Assembly: GCF_014205015.1 (NCBI RefSeq)
Contig: NZ_JACHMO010000001.1
Location: 2,790,001-2,854,000, forward strand
DNA length: 64,000 nt
Origin: Saccharothrix ecbatanensis
GTDB lineage: Bacteria > Actinomycetota > Actinomycetes > Mycobacteriales > Pseudonocardiaceae
Reading direction: 5' to 3'
In this document: one piece after another, positions 53,059 through 61,198 of the stretch
Layout: the number at the start of each line of letters is the position of its first letter
Numbering within the stretch: the first letter of the stretch is position 1
Made by a program: the position numbers and the translations under genes
The notes under the pieces: model-generated
Told to the model about the DNA's origin: nothing
The model's input: the letters and a program-made list of their open reading frames with translations, nothing else
The model's database searches: none

Positions 53059-54255
53059 GTGTCAGCCACAGAAGTCAGCACCGACGCGATGCGCGCACCC
53101 GACGCCGCCGGTCGGTTCGGAAGGTTCGGCGGGCGGTACCTGCCGGAAGCACTCATGCCCGCCGCCAAAGCGGTGGAGGCGGCGTTCCGCGAGGCGTGGT
53201 CCGATGCCGCGTTCACGACCGAGTACCGGCGACTGCTGGCGACCTACGTGGGCCGGCCGACGCCGTTGACCGAGTGCGCGAGGCTGTCCGAAGCGCTGGG
53301 CGTGCGCGTGCTGCTCAAGCGCGAAGACCTCGCGCACACCGGCTCCCACAAAATCAACAACGTCCTCGGCCAGGCGCTTCTCGCCCAGCGGATGGGCAAG
53401 CGCAAGCTGATCGCCGAGACCGGCGCGGGGCAGCACGGCGTGGCCACCGCGACCGCCGCCGCGCTGCTCGGCCTGGCCTGCACCGTCTACATGGGACAGA
53501 CGGACGTGCGGCGGCAGGAGCTGAACGTCTTCCGGATGGAACTGCTCGGCGCCGAGGTCGTGCCCGTCACGTCGGCGAACGGCGTCGGCACGTTGAAGGA
53601 AGCCACCAACGGCGCGCTGCGCGCGTGGGTGAACGAGACCGAGAACGCGCACTACTGCGTGGGCTCCACCATGGGCCCACACCCCTACCCGTGGATGGTG
53701 CGCGAGTTCCAGCGCGTCATCGGTGACGAAGCCCGCGCGCAGTGCGCCGACCGGCTGCCCACCGCCGTGCCGGACGTCGTGGTGGCGTGCGTCGGCGGCG
53801 GGTCGAACGCGGCGGGCACGTTCGCCGGGTTCGTGGACACCCCGGCCCGGCTGGTCGGCGTCGAAGCGGCCGGCGGCAGCGCCGTGGACAAGGGCAAGCT
53901 CGGCGTGCTGCACGGGTTCATGTCGCACTTCCTCCAGGACGACGACAGCCAGGTCCTCGAAGCGCACTCGATCTCGGCCGGGCTCGACTACCCGGGCGTC
54001 GGCCCCGAACACGTGCACCTCGCCTCGATCGGACGCGTGCACTACACGAGCGTCACCGACGAGCAGGCGATGCGGGCGTTGAAGCTGGTGACCAGGACCG
54101 AGGGAATCCTCCCCGCGCTCGAATCCGCGCACGCGCTGGCGTGGGTGGTCGACGCCGCCGCGACCGGTGAGCTGCCGGCCGGGTCGACGGTGCTGGTCAC
54201 GTTGTCCGGCCGCGGTGACAAGGACATCCACCAGATCAGGGAGCATCTCCGATGA
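53059..54255 (+). CDS. trpB: Tryptophan synthase beta chain, paralogue
   Basis: The 398-residue PLP enzyme has the TrpB framework: GRFGRFGGRYLPEALMPA, KREDLAHTGSHKINNVLGQ (PLP Lys in HKINN), ETGAGQHGVATATAAALLG, GPHPYPWMVREFQRVIG and VACVGGGSNAAGTF (phosphate loop). It condenses indole with serine. Compared with housekeeping TrpB the segment TLKEATNGALRAWVNETENA departs from the usual TLKDAxNEAxRDWV pattern. It overlaps trpA by 4 nt, but no other trp genes are near, so this looks like a second, specialised copy. I prefer GTG 53059 because of the promoter spacing; the start is uncertain by up to 30 nt either way. Confidence 0.9.
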   Translation: MSATEVSTDAMRAPDAAGRFGRFGGRYLPEALMPAAKAVEAAFREAWSDAAFTTEYRRLLATYVGRPTPLTECARLSEALGVRVLLKREDLAHTGSHKINNVLGQALLAQRMGKRKLIAETGAGQHGVATATAAALLGLACTVYMGQTDVRRQELNVFRMELLGAEVVPVTSANGVGTLKEATNGALRAWVNETENAHYCVGSTMGPHPYPWMVREFQRVIGDEARAQCADRLPTAVPDVVVACVGGGSNAAGTFAGFVDTPARLVGVEAAGGSAVDKGKLGVLHGFMSHFLQDDDSQVLEAHSISAGLDYPGVGPEHVHLASIGRVHYTSVTDEQAMRALKLVTRTEGILPALESAHALAWVVDAAATGELPAGSTVLVTLSGRGDKDIHQIREHLR

Positions 54256-55058
54256 GCGTCGCCGTGGCCACGTTGGAACACCACTTGCGGGCGGCCCGAG
54301 CCGACGGGCGTCGGCTGCTGATCCCGTACGTCATGGCGGGTGTCGTGCCCGACTGGCTCGACCTGGTCCGGGGTGCGGCGGAGGCCGGGGCGGACGCGAT
54401 CGAGATCGGGTTGCCGTTCTCCGACCCGATGCTGGACGGGCCGACCGTGCAGCAGGCCGCCGCGCTGGCGACCGGTCGTGGCGCACGACCCAGGCCGTTG
54501 CTCGACTCGTTGGCGGGGCTGGATGTCGGGGTGCCGCTGGTCGTGATGACGTACGCGAACGTGGCGATGACGTTGACGCCCGAGCGTGGTGTGGGCGGGT
54601 TCGTCGACTACCTGGCCGCGGTCGGTGTGCGGGGCGTGATCGTGCCGGATCTGCCGTTGGAGGAGTCGGCGGAGTACCTGGCGCGTGCGTCGGAGGCCGA
54701 GGTCGCGGCGGTGCTGCTGGCCGCGCCCTCGTGCGATGACGAGCGGTGCCGGGAGATCGCGCAGGCGTCGTCCGGTTTCGTGTACTGCATGAGTTCTATG
54801 CGCATCACCGGCGAACGCGCCGACCTCGCCACGACCGCCCGTGAGACGGCACGGCGGCTCAAGGGGATGACGGACTTGCCGGTGGTGACCGGATTCGGCA
54901 TCTCCACGGTCGCGCACGCGGTGGAGGCCTGTGCGGACGCCGACGGCGTGGTGGTCGGGTCGGCGTTCATGCGGATGCTGGTCGACGGCGCGCCGGTCGC
55001 CGAGGTCGTGGACGCGGTGGCCGCGTTCCGGCGGGCGCTATCCTCGGCCGGGGGTTGA
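54252..55058 (+). CDS. trpA: Tryptophan synthase alpha chain, divergent paralogue
   Basis: The 268-residue TIM-barrel protein keeps the catalytic pair of TrpA in AIEIGLPFSDPMLDGPTVQQ (Glu and Asp) and the phosphate site VVTGFGISTVAHA. It differs at two usually conserved spots: MTYANVAMT replaces MTYYNPV, and GFVYCMSSMRITGERAD replaces the loop YxLSRxGVTG, so the Arg of loop 6 and the following Gly are missing. That loop closes over the active site and signals to TrpB. The enzyme may therefore work as an uncoupled indole-releasing lyase or act on a modified substrate. It overlaps trpB by 4 nt. Confidence 0.87.
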   Translation: MSVAVATLEHHLRAARADGRRLLIPYVMAGVVPDWLDLVRGAAEAGADAIEIGLPFSDPMLDGPTVQQAAALATGRGARPRPLLDSLAGLDVGVPLVVMTYANVAMTLTPERGVGGFVDYLAAVGVRGVIVPDLPLEESAEYLARASEAEVAAVLLAAPSCDDERCREIAQASSGFVYCMSSMRITGERADLATTARETARRLKGMTDLPVVTGFGISTVAHAVEACADADGVVVGSAFMRMLVDGAPVAEVVDAVAAFRRALSSAGG

Positions 55059-55080
55059 CCGAGGTCGGGAGTTTCCACCG

Positions 55081-55869
55081 GTGGACGACGGGCGGCGCAC
55101 GGGCCGCGAGTACGGCACGCGCGTGCCCAAGTACCTGGCGATCTACCGGGTGCTGGCCGACCGGATCGCGGACGGGCGGTACCCGGTGGACGCGCCGCTG
55201 CCCGCGCAGCGCGAGTTGGTCGAGGAGTTCGACGTCTCGCTCATGACGGTGCGCCAGGCGATCCAGGCGTTGGAGTCGGACGGGCTGTTGGAGACGCGGC
55301 ACGGGGTGGGGACGTTCGTGCGGGGGCCGTCGTTCTCGTACGGGTTGACCGGGTTGCGGAGCCTGGCGCAGGACTTGGTCGAGCAGGGCATCGAGCTGGA
55401 GACCGAGGTGTTGGACTCCGGGCTCGTCGTGCCGCCGGTGGACGTGGGCACGCGGCTCGGCGTGCCGGAGGGCGGTCGGGTGCTCGCGGTCGAACGGCTG
55501 CGCAGCACCCGCACCACCGGCACACCGGTCCCGCTGCTGTTGCAGACGTCCTACCTGCCGGAGGAGATCGGGGCGCGGATCGGCGCCGAGCCGTTGCGCC
55601 ACCAGTCCCTCTACCGCCTCCTCGCCGACGTGGGAACGCCCGTGCAGCAGGCGAGCGAGACCATCCAGGCGGTGGCGTTGACCCCGCAACAGGCCGCGAG
55701 ACTCCACCGCGAGCCCGGTTCGCCGGCCTTGCTGAGCTGCCGCCTGAGCCGCAGCGACACCGGCGCCCCACTGGTGGACGACCGCGCACTGTTGGTCGGC
55801 GACACCGTGATCACCGCCGAACGCGCCGCCACCGGCACGAACCTCGCCTACGAACACCTCCCCACCTGA
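55081..55869 (+). CDS. GntR/HutC-family transcriptional regulator
   Basis: The 262-residue regulator has a winged helix at about residues 15-80 (PKYLAIYRVLADRIADGRYP, LPAQRELVEEFDVSLMTVRQ, AIQALESDGLLETRHGVGTF). A UTRA effector domain follows (about 100-255: LGVPEGGRVLAVERLRSTRT, QASETIQAVALTPQQAARL, CRLSRSDTGAPLVDDRALL). It lies 22 nt after trpA on the same strand and may control that cassette or the divergent oxidase. The start is GTG 55081 behind GGGAG, or GTG 55123. The effector is unknown. Confidence 0.88.
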   Translation: MDDGRRTGREYGTRVPKYLAIYRVLADRIADGRYPVDAPLPAQRELVEEFDVSLMTVRQAIQALESDGLLETRHGVGTFVRGPSFSYGLTGLRSLAQDLVEQGIELETEVLDSGLVVPPVDVGTRLGVPEGGRVLAVERLRSTRTTGTPVPLLLQTSYLPEEIGARIGAEPLRHQSLYRLLADVGTPVQQASETIQAVALTPQQAARLHREPGSPALLSCRLSRSDTGAPLVDDRALLVGDTVITAERAATGTNLAYEHLPT

Positions 55870-55916
55870 CCGCGAGCCCTCCAGTCAGACGGCTTGCCTG
55901 AGCGGAGGACTCGCGG
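55870..55916. terminator. Terminator between convergent genes
   Basis: CCGCGAGCCCTCC and GGAGGACTCGCGG pair over 12 of 13 positions around a 21-nt loop. The structure spans the gap between the GntR stop and the convergent SWIM-protein stop. Confidence 0.65.
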
Positions 55917-55919
55917 GGG

Positions 55920-57659
55920 TCAGGGGTGGGTGGCGGGCAACCAGGCTTGGCGGGCGGCCGCACGGGTGAACTCGCGGACGTGGAGGCCGGCGCGCAGCCA
56001 CGCGAACGGGAAGTCGTCGCCGGTGTCGCGGACCACCCGGCCGAACGCGTCCCGGCCACGGTCACGTGACGCGGCGGCCAAGTCGGCCAGCACGTCGGCG
56101 GTGGTGGTGAGGCCGGTCCGGGTCAGGGCGGCGACGTCACGGTCCGCCGACGAGATCGCTGCCACGGCACGGCCGCCCAGCGCCACCCGGTGCAGCACGT
56201 TCTCCAGGGGACGCACCGGGCGGGGGACGCGTTCGGCCGGTTCCGGTCGGGGCGGCAGCTCCCGGGTGCCGTCTCCGGCGACGTGCGAGCGTTGCAGCCG
56301 GTCCAGGCCGAGGTCGACGTGGTGCCGGAGGTTGCCGGGCAGGTCCAGATCACCGGCGACGGCCAGCGCGACGGCCGTTCCGGGACGGTCGGGCAGCAGG
56401 CGGGCGACGAAACGCAGCCGCACGCCGGCGGCGCTCGCCAACAGCCGCAGGTTCTCCCGAGCCCGCTCACCCTCGCCGACCAGGTCGACATCGGTCGTGT
56501 CCGTGGCCACCCGCAACGCGCCACCCGCCGTGCCGAGCACGGTGCCGTCCAGGAACAGCAGGTCCGCGCCGGCCGGGCGGTCGCCCTCGGGTCGGGTGTC
56601 GGCCTGGAATGCGCGCGACACCTGGTCTGGCAACGGTTGCGCCCACAGGCCGGCCAACGGCGGGTCGGTCCAGGACGCGGCGGACGCGGCCACGGCGCGA
56701 ACGGCCTTGCCCGCGCCCAGTCTGTGGTCCGGGGAGGCGGTGCCGCCGGACAGGAGCAGCCCGGCGCGTCCCAACTCCCGTTGGCTGAGCCCGGACTCGC
56801 CGATCGCCACCGGACCGCTCGCGGCGGCGGAGATCCGTTCCGCGCCACCGGGCATGATCGCCGGGACGGTCCACAGCACGCCGTCGGCGTCCACCAGGTG
56901 GGTGACGACACCGCTGTAGCCCGAGCCGCTGACGATCACTTCGGTGCACAGGCCGTACAGGCGGAGGGAGCCGATGGGCCGGTACTCGCGCCGGGCGGTG
57001 CCGCGCAGTTCGGCCACCGGACCGGTGTCCGTGCGCAGGTCTTGGCACAGGAGCATCAGGTCGACCAGCTCGGCGGTGAGCAGTTCCCGGTCGAACGACG
57101 AGTCGCCGGCACGTGCGGCGGCCAGGGCGGCGGCAATCCGCAGACCGTTCGCGGAGGCCCGGTACAGGCCCGCGACGCGTGCGGTGTGCACGGCTCGCAG
57201 CAACCCGGCCCGTACCACCGCGCCACTGCCCGTCGCGCCGGCTCGGAGTACCGTCGCGCACGCGTCCCACAGCGCCGCCGCTGCCGCGCGTTCACTCCCG
57301 GACGCGGGTTCGGCGTCGGGTGCGGGTTCAGTGTCGGCTTCGGCGGCGGCCTCGGTGACCTCGGTGACCTCGGCGTCGGAGGCGATGTCGGCCGCCGAGA
57401 CGGCTATGCCGCGGTGCAGGCACTTCGGCGCGAGCAAGCAGCTGCACGCGAGGTCGTCGGCCGATGTGAGGGCCCCGCCGTGCAACGTCCACGTCAGCGT
57501 GGTCTCCGCATCAAGCGCGACGTGCGCCGTGTCGCCGTCGACGGTCACCGTCCACTCGGCGACCCGAGCCAGTGAAGCGTCGACCCGCTTCCGCAACCGG
57601 GGCGGCAAGGCGTCGAGCACATCGGCCACCACCACCGGGGACACCGGGGGCACGGTCAT
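55920..57659 (-). CDS. SWIM zinc-finger protein (YehQ-like)
   Basis: The 579-residue protein has a SWIM-type zinc finger near the N-terminus: Cys72, Cys74, Cys80 and His82 in ACSCLLAPKCLHRG. An acidic low-complexity linker follows (about 95-125, rich in EVTE and EPAPDAE), then a large helical and beta region of no known function. SWIM fingers bind DNA or protein. It is the last gene of the minus-strand operon and overlaps the DUF5682-VWA gene by 4 nt (ATGA). By position and motif it corresponds to YehQ of the E. coli yeh cluster; its partner or target is unknown. Confidence 0.84.
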   Translation of the reverse strand: MTVPPVSPVVVADVLDALPPRLRKRVDASLARVAEWTVTVDGDTAHVALDAETTLTWTLHGGALTSADDLACSCLLAPKCLHRGIAVSAADIASDAEVTEVTEAAAEADTEPAPDAEPASGSERAAAAALWDACATVLRAGATGSGAVVRAGLLRAVHTARVAGLYRASANGLRIAAALAAARAGDSSFDRELLTAELVDLMLLCQDLRTDTGPVAELRGTARREYRPIGSLRLYGLCTEVIVSGSGYSGVVTHLVDADGVLWTVPAIMPGGAERISAAASGPVAIGESGLSQRELGRAGLLLSGGTASPDHRLGAGKAVRAVAASAASWTDPPLAGLWAQPLPDQVSRAFQADTRPEGDRPAGADLLFLDGTVLGTAGGALRVATDTTDVDLVGEGERARENLRLLASAAGVRLRFVARLLPDRPGTAVALAVAGDLDLPGNLRHHVDLGLDRLQRSHVAGDGTRELPPRPEPAERVPRPVRPLENVLHRVALGGRAVAAISSADRDVAALTRTGLTTTADVLADLAAASRDRGRDAFGRVVRDTGDDFPFAWLRAGLHVREFTRAAARQAWLPATHP

Positions 57660-60600
57660 CCGCGCACCTTCTCCCCCACCCAGCGCGCCAACTCCTGCGG
57701 GCTCAGCGCGGCGATCGGCATCCCGGCCGCGACCAGCGCGCCCGCTACCGACGTGGAGTAGCGGGCGACGCCGCGGTCGTCGAGGCTCGCGCAGCCGAGC
57801 ACGGTCACCCCGGAGGTGACCAGCTCCCGGACCTGCCCGAGGAGCGGCCCGACCGGACCGCCCTCCTCGAAATCGCTGACCAGTACCACCATCGTCCTCT
57901 CCGGAACGGTCACAAGGGAACGGGCATGACGCAATGCTCCCGCGATGTGGGTGCCACCCCCGACCCGAACCTCCAGCAGCAACGACAACGGGTCCGAAAC
58001 GCGGTCGGTCAGGTCCACGACCTCCGTCGAGAACGCCAGGAAGTGCGTCGACAGCGCGGGCACCCCGGCGAAGACCGAAGCCGTGAGCGCCGACCACACC
58101 GTGGAGGCCTCCATCGAGCCGGACACGTCCACCACCAGCACCAACCGCCAGTCGCTCGACCGCCGTCCTCTGGTGCGGAACACCGGGCGTTCCGGCACGA
58201 CCACCACCCGCCCGTTCGCGTCACGGCGCGCGGTGGCGAGGTTGGCGCGCAGTGTGCGCGGCAGGTCGAGCCGACCACCGGGACGCCGGGTCGGCACCGG
58301 CAGTTGGATGCCGCTCAACGCCGGGCGCATCCGGTTGGCCAGCTGGGCGGTCAGCTCCCGCACCAACCGCGCCACCAACGGCCGCAGCCGCGCCAACGCC
58401 GACTCGGACAACCCGCCGGCCAACGACAGGACGTTCCGCAGCAGCTCCACCGAAGGCCGCACCGAGCCGGGGTCGATCTCCAGCGCCGCCTCCAGCCGAC
58501 CGCCTTCCGCCGCCGCGGCCAGCACTTCCTCCCGGACGTGGTCGCCGAACAGGTCCCGCAGCTCCTCGGACCACTCGCGCACGTCGGGGAACGGGCTGGA
58601 GCGGTCGGCCCCGAGATCACCGGACGACGCGCCCTCACCGCGGTCACGCCCGTACAGCTCGTCCAACGCGGCGGCATAACGGCCGACACCGGCAGGCCGT
58701 TCACCACTGGCCCCCAGCACCAACCGCCACCGGATTGCCGCAGGCAACGTGCCCGAAGCCGTCACCGAAACCGCAGGTGCCTCGGCGGACGACACGGTCC
58801 GTTCACGGCGCTCGGGCAGCAAGCCGTGGGCGCGCAAGGCATCCGCCCCGGCCTGCTCGGCGGCCAGCCAGACCGCCAGCAACTCGGGATCGGGGGCACC
58901 GGACGCGTCGACCCGGTCACCGGTCCGCTCCTCCACGACCGCCAGCACCCGGGCCCGTGCCGCCGGACCGACCGACGTGAACGCCCCGCGCAACGCGGGC
59001 AGCCGGTCCAGGAAATCCCGGTCCGCCAAGCCTTCCACCCGGTCCAGCAACGGCGACAGCGTTTCCGGCGTCTCCAACAACGGCCCCGCCGCCGCGAGCA
59101 CCCCGGTCAGCCCGCGCCGCAGCACATCCCGCCGTTCGGGGGTGCCGGCACCGTCCACCCACGACGCCACCCGCTCCCCCAACGCTTCCGGCGGCGCAAG
59201 CCCCAGCAGCACCCGCGCCGCCCCGGCAGCCCCGGCGATCAGCGGCGCGCCCTCATCGGCCAAACGCCGCAGGCACGCCGCGAGCCGCAGCCCGTGCACC
59301 TCGTGCCGCTGCCCCAACTCCACCAACGCCCGCGCGTCCGCGACGTCCTCGGACCCGGCGAGCCCGTCGAGCTGGCCCACCGCCGCCGTCTCCAGTTCCC
59401 GGGCGAGCAACGGGTGCGCGTCGAGCACGTCACCTGGTGTCCCGGGCAGGTGGCCGGCACGCAACCGGTCCAGCAAGTCCAACGCCGCCAACAACTCCCG
59501 CAACGTGCCGGCGGACGGCAGGACGGTCGCCGCGTCGTCCAGCACCACGCCCACCAGGTCGGGCAACCCGCACGCGGCAGCGTCGGCGAGGTCGGCCAGC
59601 ACCGCTGCGGGGGTGTGACCACCTCGCTGCTCGCGTTCGGCACGCCGCGCGCGCAGCCGACCGGACGCGGCCAGTTCCAGCGTCGCGCCCCACAACCCGG
59701 CCACCGGCAACGTCGCCGCCGTCGCCGGAGTCCACGCCACCGTCCACCGGGTGGTGAGCGCGTCACCGCCGCCGACGCCCGTGGTCGCCGTCTCCTCGGC
59801 GTACGTCACCCCGAGCACACTCAACCGCCGCAACGCCACCTCACGCCGTGCGTCCAGCGCCGACCGCAACGGGTCCAGCCGCAACGACACCGGCTCCCGA
59901 GAATCCGGACCTGGCAGGCGAAGCGAGTCGAGCAACGTCTCGACGGCCGGAGCCAGACCGGATCGGGGCGTGCCGGGCGCGAGCACCCCGGTGCGGTGCC
60001 CCACCAGCACGTCCCCGGCGGCCCGAGCCACGACCCGACCGCGTCCCAACGGCTCGGCGTGGGTCAGCACGGTCTGCACCGCCTCCACCACCTCACCCCG
60101 TCCAGGTGCGGGCAAGCCGCGTAGCCGGGCAAGGTCGACTGCCAGCCGCAACGCCTCGCGCGCCTCACCCGGACCGGCGGGGTGCCCGAGCTCCCGCACC
60201 CGCACGCAGATCCGCACGATCATCGACGCCGCAGCGGCCTCCACCGCGCCCGGATCACCCGCCGCCTCCAGCACGGCCTGCTGCCACTCGGGATCGCGGA
60301 TTCCCGCCGGATAGCCCGATCGTTCGTCCAGCAACCCGAACCCGTACGGGACCAACGACGTGACGACGTCCGCCTTCGGCACCGGCGAGTCGTCCACCGA
60401 CCCGTCCAGCAACGCCGCCGCGTGGAACGACCCGATCACGGCCGCGCACCGCCGTCCGTCCGCACGCTGCACCGCCCGCCGCATCCACGCCTCGCGACGC
60501 AGGTCGAACGGGTCCACCCCGCTGTCCTCGGCGTCCCGGCGCAACGCCCAGCCGACCAGCAAAGCCGCCCGCCGCACCGCTTCGGCGGTCTGGCCCGGCG

Positions 60601-61198
60601 CGGCGGCCTCCACCAGCCGGTCCCACAGGTCGTCGCCGTCACGGCCGGTGGTGGCCCGGCGCAACGCGTCCGTCAACGGTGACGCGCCCTGCCGTCCACC
60701 TCGGTGCCCGTCACCGCGCGCCGCGATCGGCAGGTCGCACGGGCGGACTTCCACGCCGTTCCGGTACGCCCACCGGATCGCGGCCAACTCGGGTGAGAAG
60801 TCCGCGAACGGGTAGAACGCCAGGCCGCCGTCGGGGGACGCGCCGGACAAGGCGACCGGCGCGACCAGGTGCGGATCGGCCAGGAACGGCAGCCACTCCC
60901 CCAGTTCCTCCGGCAGTTCGACCAGCAACACCTCGGGCGCGAACGCCTCCAGCAGGGCTGGCATCACACCGGCGAGCGCGGGCGAGTGGTGCCGCACCCC
61001 GATCAGGTGCGGCACTTCGTGTCCGGCGAGCCGGTCGGCGAGATCGGAGTCGGCAAGCCGGTCGGCAAGACCCGGGTCCACGGGCCGGTCGGCGAGGTCG
61101 GAGTCGGCCAACCGGTCAGCAAGACCCGCGTCGGCCAACCCGTCGGCGAGATCCGGGTCTGCCAACCCGTCGGCGAGTTCAGGCGTCGAGTACGTCAC
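57656..61198 (-). CDS. DUF5682-VWA fusion protein (YehM + YehP-like)
   Basis: The 1180-residue protein joins two parts. Residues about 60-700 are DUF5682 (HLIGVRHHSPALAGVMPALL, EVLLVELPEELGEWLPFL, RRCAAVIGSFHAAALLDG). The rest leads to a C-terminal von Willebrand factor A domain with a complete MIDAS: LVLVVDVSGSMEAS (about 1023-1030), GGGTHIAGALRHARS and VVLVSDFEEGG. VWA domains beside MoxR ATPases act as metal-dependent chaperone adaptors. In E. coli these two parts are separate proteins, YehM and YehP. The N-terminus has five 9-residue repeats built on LADxxLADR. The ATG overlaps the AAA gene by 20 nt. Confidence 0.88.
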   Translation of the reverse strand: MTYSTPELADGLADPDLADGLADAGLADRLADSDLADRPVDPGLADRLADSDLADRLAGHEVPHLIGVRHHSPALAGVMPALLEAFAPEVLLVELPEELGEWLPFLADPHLVAPVALSGASPDGGLAFYPFADFSPELAAIRWAYRNGVEVRPCDLPIAARGDGHRGGRQGASPLTDALRRATTGRDGDDLWDRLVEAAAPGQTAEAVRRAALLVGWALRRDAEDSGVDPFDLRREAWMRRAVQRADGRRCAAVIGSFHAAALLDGSVDDSPVPKADVVTSLVPYGFGLLDERSGYPAGIRDPEWQQAVLEAAGDPGAVEAAAASMIVRICVRVRELGHPAGPGEAREALRLAVDLARLRGLPAPGRGEVVEAVQTVLTHAEPLGRGRVVARAAGDVLVGHRTGVLAPGTPRSGLAPAVETLLDSLRLPGPDSREPVSLRLDPLRSALDARREVALRRLSVLGVTYAEETATTGVGGGDALTTRWTVAWTPATAATLPVAGLWGATLELAASGRLRARRAEREQRGGHTPAAVLADLADAAACGLPDLVGVVLDDAATVLPSAGTLRELLAALDLLDRLRAGHLPGTPGDVLDAHPLLARELETAAVGQLDGLAGSEDVADARALVELGQRHEVHGLRLAACLRRLADEGAPLIAGAAGAARVLLGLAPPEALGERVASWVDGAGTPERRDVLRRGLTGVLAAAGPLLETPETLSPLLDRVEGLADRDFLDRLPALRGAFTSVGPAARARVLAVVEERTGDRVDASGAPDPELLAVWLAAEQAGADALRAHGLLPERRERTVSSAEAPAVSVTASGTLPAAIRWRLVLGASGERPAGVGRYAAALDELYGRDRGEGASSGDLGADRSSPFPDVREWSEELRDLFGDHVREEVLAAAAEGGRLEAALEIDPGSVRPSVELLRNVLSLAGGLSESALARLRPLVARLVRELTAQLANRMRPALSGIQLPVPTRRPGGRLDLPRTLRANLATARRDANGRVVVVPERPVFRTRGRRSSDWRLVLVVDVSGSMEASTVWSALTASVFAGVPALSTHFLAFSTEVVDLTDRVSDPLSLLLEVRVGGGTHIAGALRHARSLVTVPERTMVVLVSDFEEGGPVGPLLGQVRELVTSGVTVLGCASLDDRGVARYSTSVAGALVAAGMPIAALSPQELARWVGEKVRG
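61031..61165 (-). repeat. Five in-frame 27-bp coding repeats
   Basis: Residues 12-56 of the DUF5682-VWA protein consist of five 9-residue units of the form LADxxLAD followed by Gly or Arg, the fourth beginning PVD. At DNA level this is a 27-bp minisatellite. Unit gain or loss would keep the frame. Confidence 0.8.

Noticed and set aside
57301..57420. Short direct repeats rich in GCGGAGGTC-type units as a CRISPR or minisatellite
   Set aside because: They encode the acidic Glu/Val/Ala linker of the SWIM protein; the units are irregular and lack spacers.
57572..60124. 850-codon plus-strand frame opposite the DUF5682-VWA gene
   Set aside because: Low-complexity Gln/Arg/His/Pro composition; the minus-strand product has an intact VWA MIDAS and DUF5682 blocks.
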